Origin: Chloroflexota bacterium
GTDB taxonomy: Bacteria > Chloroflexota > Dehalococcoidia > UBA3495
DNA: 8,525 nucleotides
Direction of reading: 5' to 3'
NCBI GenBank assembly: GCA_002707185.1
Contig: PAMF01000046.1
Location: forward strand, 14,948 to 23,472
Each line of letters opens with the position of its first letter. Position 1 is the first letter of the stretch. The translations under genes and the position numbers were made by a program. Under the pieces are notes generated by a model. It was not told where the DNA came from and ran no database searches. It was given only the letters and a program-made list of their open reading frames with translations. Positions 6,405 through 8,525 of the stretch are shown here, in pieces.

Positions 6405-6815
6405 TTGGTACAAGCTAACTCTCAACAACAATATTATTATGGTACGGGTAAAAGAAAATGTGCCATTGCGAAAGTTCGCCTCTATTTGGACGACGGGGGT
6501 CCAATCATAGTAAACGGCAAACCCATGGAGGAATTCTTTAACTGGGCTCCGTGGCAATCCGAAATTAACGAGCCATTCCAAGCCACTGACACAGTAAATA
6601 GATTCCGAGTCGTTGCCAAGGTGATAGGAGGCGGGGTTCACGGTCAAGCACAAGCCATCAGGCATGGTATAGCTCGTGCGCTGGTGGTTTATGATGAAAG
6701 TTTGAAAGCTTCTTTAAGACGTGAAGGACTCATCACCCGAGATTCTCGTATAAAAGAAAGCAAAAAATACGGCCTCAAACGTGCGCGTAGAGCGCCTCAG
6801 TATACCAAGAGATAA
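6405..6815 (+). CDS. rpsI: 30S ribosomal protein S9
   Basis: S9 lies in the head of the small subunit; its extended C-terminal tail reaches the P-site tRNA anticodon loop. The 136-residue product has YYYGTGKRKCAIAKVRL near the N-terminus (about residues 10-26), IIVNGKPMEEFF (34-45), GGGVHGQAQAIRHGIARAL (75-93), and the essential tail KKYGLKRARRAPQYTKR, ending in the invariant Lys-Arg. It starts at TTG, supported by AGGGAG five bases upstream; the length matches the family. It is the last gene of the + strand block, followed at once by a small hairpin and then a strong one. Confidence 0.96.
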   Translation: MVQANSQQQYYYGTGKRKCAIAKVRLYLDDGGPIIVNGKPMEEFFNWAPWQSEINEPFQATDTVNRFRVVAKVIGGGVHGQAQAIRHGIARALVVYDESLKASLRREGLITRDSRIKESKKYGLKRARRAPQYTKR

Positions 6816-6831
6816 GTATCTCTATAGATAC
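6816..6831 (+). repeat. Small hairpin directly after the rpsI stop
   Basis: GTATCT and AGATAC pair perfectly over six bases around a CTAT loop, beginning at the base after the TAA of rpsI. It has no T-run. It may protect the 3' end of the mRNA or, read on the - strand, lie beyond the end of the ccdA-like gene. A chance dyad is possible. Confidence 0.35.
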
Positions 6832-6835
6832 CACT

Positions 6836-6883
6836 ATGGCCCTAAAGAATGAGAGCCGTCTATTGTTTAGGGCCATTTAATAA
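6836..6883 (+). terminator. Hairpin terminator of the ribosomal-protein block
   Basis: ATGGCCCTAAA (6836-6846) pairs without mismatch with TTTAGGGCCAT (6866-6876), an 11-base stem with a 19-base loop, followed by TTAATAACTT. It sits 20 bases after rpsI, between convergent genes, the right place for an intrinsic terminator. The T-run is short and broken, so it may be only partly efficient or act on both strands. Its right arm contains the stop codon of the ccdA-like gene on the other strand. Confidence 0.65.
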
Positions 6884-7787
6884 CTTCCCCTACCGTGATC
6901 CAGTAAAAGACTATGTATAACCCTGCCAGGAACATCAAACACGCACATACTGGCTGAATCACTGGACTAATATTTCTATACCAACGAATAATCCCTTGCC
7001 GCAATACAGCCATACTGACTGTCAACGATATTATGACCGCTCCCATACCTAATGCGAATAACACAAATTGCAGGAACGAATATATAAAATCTCCCACGGT
7101 AACTGACGTGCCAACTACAGTTAAAAATATAGGTATAGTACAACTAAGAGACGCAACAGCATAGCTAATGCCAAATAAGAAATAGCCCTTGGCGTTAACT
7201 GTCTTGCTGTCCCCAATATGAAATGCTATTCGGGCCGCAAAGCCAGTATAAAATTTTAATCCGCACATAATCCATAAACCCAGAAAGATCAATAACACAC
7301 CGATAGCCACTCCTAGGAAGGGTATGATCTCGAGCATTAATACTCTCGTCCCAACCGTGAGCAGGATTCCTGCAACACCGAACAATAAGCTAAATCCAAT
7401 CGTAACCATAATTCCAATGTACAAAGATCGAATTATTTGCCTGCTTGGCGCAGTATTTACCGACGTTGATCCATCTGACCCCAGATACATTGCTATATAT
7501 GCCGGGATCATTGGGAATCCACAGGGATTTATGGCCGAAGCCATTCCAGCTCCAAAAGCGAACCCCAATGGCAAAAATAAACCAGCTTGCCCTAACCATC
7601 CGCTAGAGCGGCCAGATATAGCTTCAACAAACTGGTTAATATTGATAGAAATTTGAGTATTCGGAGACAGATATACCCAAGCCAATAAAATGGTAAGAGT
7701 ACTGGCTAATAAGAAAACAAAAAGGATGATTCTCTGACACTCAGAAACATGCGGCAAACTCTTAAACAAACTCCTGTAACCTTTCAT
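6867..7787 (-). CDS. CcdA/DsbD-type transmembrane thiol-disulfide transporter-like protein
   Basis: A 306-residue membrane protein of the CcdA/DsbD-beta superfamily, whose members move reducing power from cytosolic thioredoxin across the membrane, for example for cytochrome c maturation. Seen: one helix at about residues 19-40 after a basic N-terminus, a loop at 41-66, then six helices at about 68-100, 121-145, 152-178, 202-226, 235-262 and 277-297. The first core helix holds INPCGFPMIPAY (C89) and the fourth SLSCTIPIF (C216), matching the two helix-embedded cysteines beside prolines that form the redox pair. Other cysteines are C16, C175, C281 and C283. CcdA is normally 220-250 residues with six helices, so the N-terminal helix is extra. 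An in-frame TAG lies five codons before the ATG, which fixes the start. No thioredoxin-like or cytochrome gene is in view, so the substrate is unknown; a heme, copper or general thiol role cannot be decided. Confidence 0.75.
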   Translation of the reverse strand: MKGYRSLFKSLPHVSECQRIILFVFLLASTLTILLAWVYLSPNTQISININQFVEAISGRSSGWLGQAGLFLPLGFAFGAGMASAINPCGFPMIPAYIAMYLGSDGSTSVNTAPSRQIIRSLYIGIMVTIGFSLLFGVAGILLTVGTRVLMLEIIPFLGVAIGVLLIFLGLWIMCGLKFYTGFAARIAFHIGDSKTVNAKGYFLFGISYAVASLSCTIPIFLTVVGTSVTVGDFIYSFLQFVLFALGMGAVIISLTVSMAVLRQGIIRWYRNISPVIQPVCACLMFLAGLYIVFYWITVGEVIKWP

Positions 7788-7824
7788 GCCCCAATCATAC
7801 GCCTATATTGTTGAAGACTACCTC

Positions 7825-7855
7825 ATATTAAAACACAGACCATAACTGTAGTTAA
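7825..7855 (-). promoter_or_regulatory. Weak promoter-like sequence for the ccdA-like gene
   Basis: Read on the - strand, TAATAT (7830 down to 7825, 5 of 6 to TATAAT if allowing the last bases to differ little) lies about 40 bases before the start codon, with TTAACT (7855 down to 7850) 19 bases further upstream. The spacing is long and the DNA AT-rich, so this is a weak candidate. It lies in the 118-base gap after the phosphohexomutase gene. Confidence 0.2.
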
Positions 7856-7862
7856 CTTATGG
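7840..7862 (-). repeat. Weak inverted repeat after the phosphohexomutase gene
   Basis: CCATAA (7840-7845) and TTATGG (7857-7862) can pair over six bases with an 11-base loop. On the - strand the stem is followed by TCTGTGTTTTAAT, so it could be a poor terminator for the phosphohexomutase transcript about 45 bases beyond its stop. Overlap with the promoter-like sequence of the next gene makes the role uncertain. Confidence 0.25.
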
Positions 7863-7905
7863 GTTTAACTCACAACCACCCTATAGGAACCAAATCACTT
7901 ATCAA

Positions 7906-8525
7906 TTAAACACCGAGATAAGATTGAGCCGCATCGAGCAATTGGTTAACCTTTTCATCAGTACTTGATTCACAATAAATTCTCAATAACGGTTCGGTAC
8001 CTGAAAATCTAGAAGCCAGCCATCCATCGCTAAACATCAATCTTTTGCCATCAATAGAGTCGGAAGAGACAATTGGTTCTCCGCCTAGATCAGTTAATTC
8101 TATTGTAGATAACCTGTCTTCTATATGTGCTCTATCCCGATCGTCAAAATTAATGTCTCTCCGCTGATAACAATGCTTCCCCACCTTATCAAAAAGATTA
8201 TCCAATAATTGGGAAGGAGTTCGCCCGGTTCGCGCCATATATTCCAAGATGTAAAGACCACTAAGAATCCCATCTCTCTCCGGGATGTGCCCCTGAAATG
8301 CGAATCCACCGCTTTCTTCACCGGCTATCAACGCATTTACCTCGGACATCCTAGGCCCAATATACTTGAATCCAACTCTCATTTCGTGGATTCCAACACC
8401 AAATAGTTGAGCTAATCTATTTAACATCAGTGAAGAGGTAACACCCTTGACCAAATCACCCTGATATCCCTTTTCCTCGAGTAAATACAGAGCTAATAGA
8501 GAAAACACCTCTAAGGTGCTAATGA
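7906..8525 (-). CDS. Phosphoglucomutase/phosphomannomutase family protein, C-terminal part (partial)
   Basis: This is the C-terminal part, 205 residues, of an alpha-D-phosphohexomutase, enzymes that move phosphate between C1 and C6 of glucose, mannose or related sugars in the cytosol. The frame is open to the right edge (the GTG at 8508 is internal: codons for I-S-T-L-E precede it), so the N-terminal domains with the phosphoserine and metal loops are outside the window. Visible are HEMRVGFKYIG, the sugar-binding loop GEESGG (8305-8322) followed by HIPERDGI, and the phosphate-binding loop RFSGTEPLLRIY (near 7990-8010) in the last domain. GEESGG rather than GEQSGH fits the broad pgm/pmm group, but substrate cannot be told from this part. 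It shares strand with the ccdA-like gene, 118 bases away, and probably forms a separate unit. Confidence 0.9.
   Translation of the reverse strand, partial: ISTLEVFSLLALYLLEEKGYQGDLVKGVTSSLMLNRLAQLFGVGIHEMRVGFKYIGPRMSEVNALIAGEESGGFAFQGHIPERDGILSGLYILEYMARTGRTPSQLLDNLFDKVGKHCYQRRDINFDDRDRAHIEDRLSTIELTDLGGEPIVSSDSIDGKRLMFSDGWLASRFSGTEPLLRIYCESSTDEKVNQLLDAAQSYLGV

Noticed and set aside
6339..6665. A 108-codon open frame on the - strand across rplM/rpsI
   Set aside because: It is a shadow of rpsI, whose protein is fully conserved to its last residues; no separate signals support it.
7324..7656. A 110-codon open frame on the + strand opposite the ccdA-like gene
   Set aside because: It is antisense to a gene with clear helices and motifs, has no ribosome binding site of note, and its sequence resembles no family I know.
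8506..8508. GTG at 8508 as the true start of the phosphohexomutase frame
   Set aside because: The frame is open through it to the window edge, and the family needs some 250 or more residues upstream with the catalytic serine and metal loops.
1..8525. CRISPR array, insertion sequence, tRNA gene, attachment site or defence system
   Set aside because: No direct-repeat series, transposase-like product, terminal inverted repeats or tRNA-like cloverleaf was seen, and nearly every base is covered by core genes in a conserved order.

Overview
The window is the downstream half of a bacterial spc/alpha ribosomal-protein operon followed by two unrelated genes on the opposite strand. All genes on the + strand from the left edge to about 6815 run in one direction: the end of secY, then adk, map, infA, rpmJ, rpsM, rpsK, rpsD, rpoA, rplQ, truA, rplM and rpsI. 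Gaps are mostly under 80 bases, with several overlaps (secY/adk, truA/rplM) and one direct abutment (rpsM/rpsK). A strong hairpin ends the block. Beyond it, on the - strand, lie a CcdA/DsbD-type membrane protein and the C-terminal two thirds or less of a phosphohexomutase cut by the right edge.

The gene order, with truA-rplM-rpsI directly after rplQ and no ECF-transporter genes between them, fits Chloroflexota (for example Dehalococcoidia or SAR202-like lineages) better than Proteobacteria. Moderate-to-low GC, heavy use of ATA and AGA/AGG codons, a zinc-type Adk lid and zinc-type S4 and L36 do not contradict that. The assignment is inference from gene order and general protein look; no search was run and I hold it at moderate confidence.

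Functionally, the + strand block makes the protein-export channel (SecY), the nucleotide-balancing kinase (Adk), the N-terminal methionine remover (Map), initiation factor IF1, six ribosomal proteins of the alpha operon and its tail (L36, S13, S11, S4, L17, then L13 and S9 make seven), the RNA polymerase alpha subunit and a tRNA pseudouridine synthase. A consensus-like -10 box just before map, and weaker promoter-like sequence before truA, suggest that the block is read from more than one start point.

I looked on both strands for an undescribed system and did not find one: this is a core housekeeping locus. The points most worth a second look are a 64-residue acidic tail on RpoA without any basic residue, the hairpin terminator that contains the stop codon of the converging ccdA-like gene, an inverted repeat in the leader of truA, and the seven-helix CcdA-like protein with no redox partner in view.
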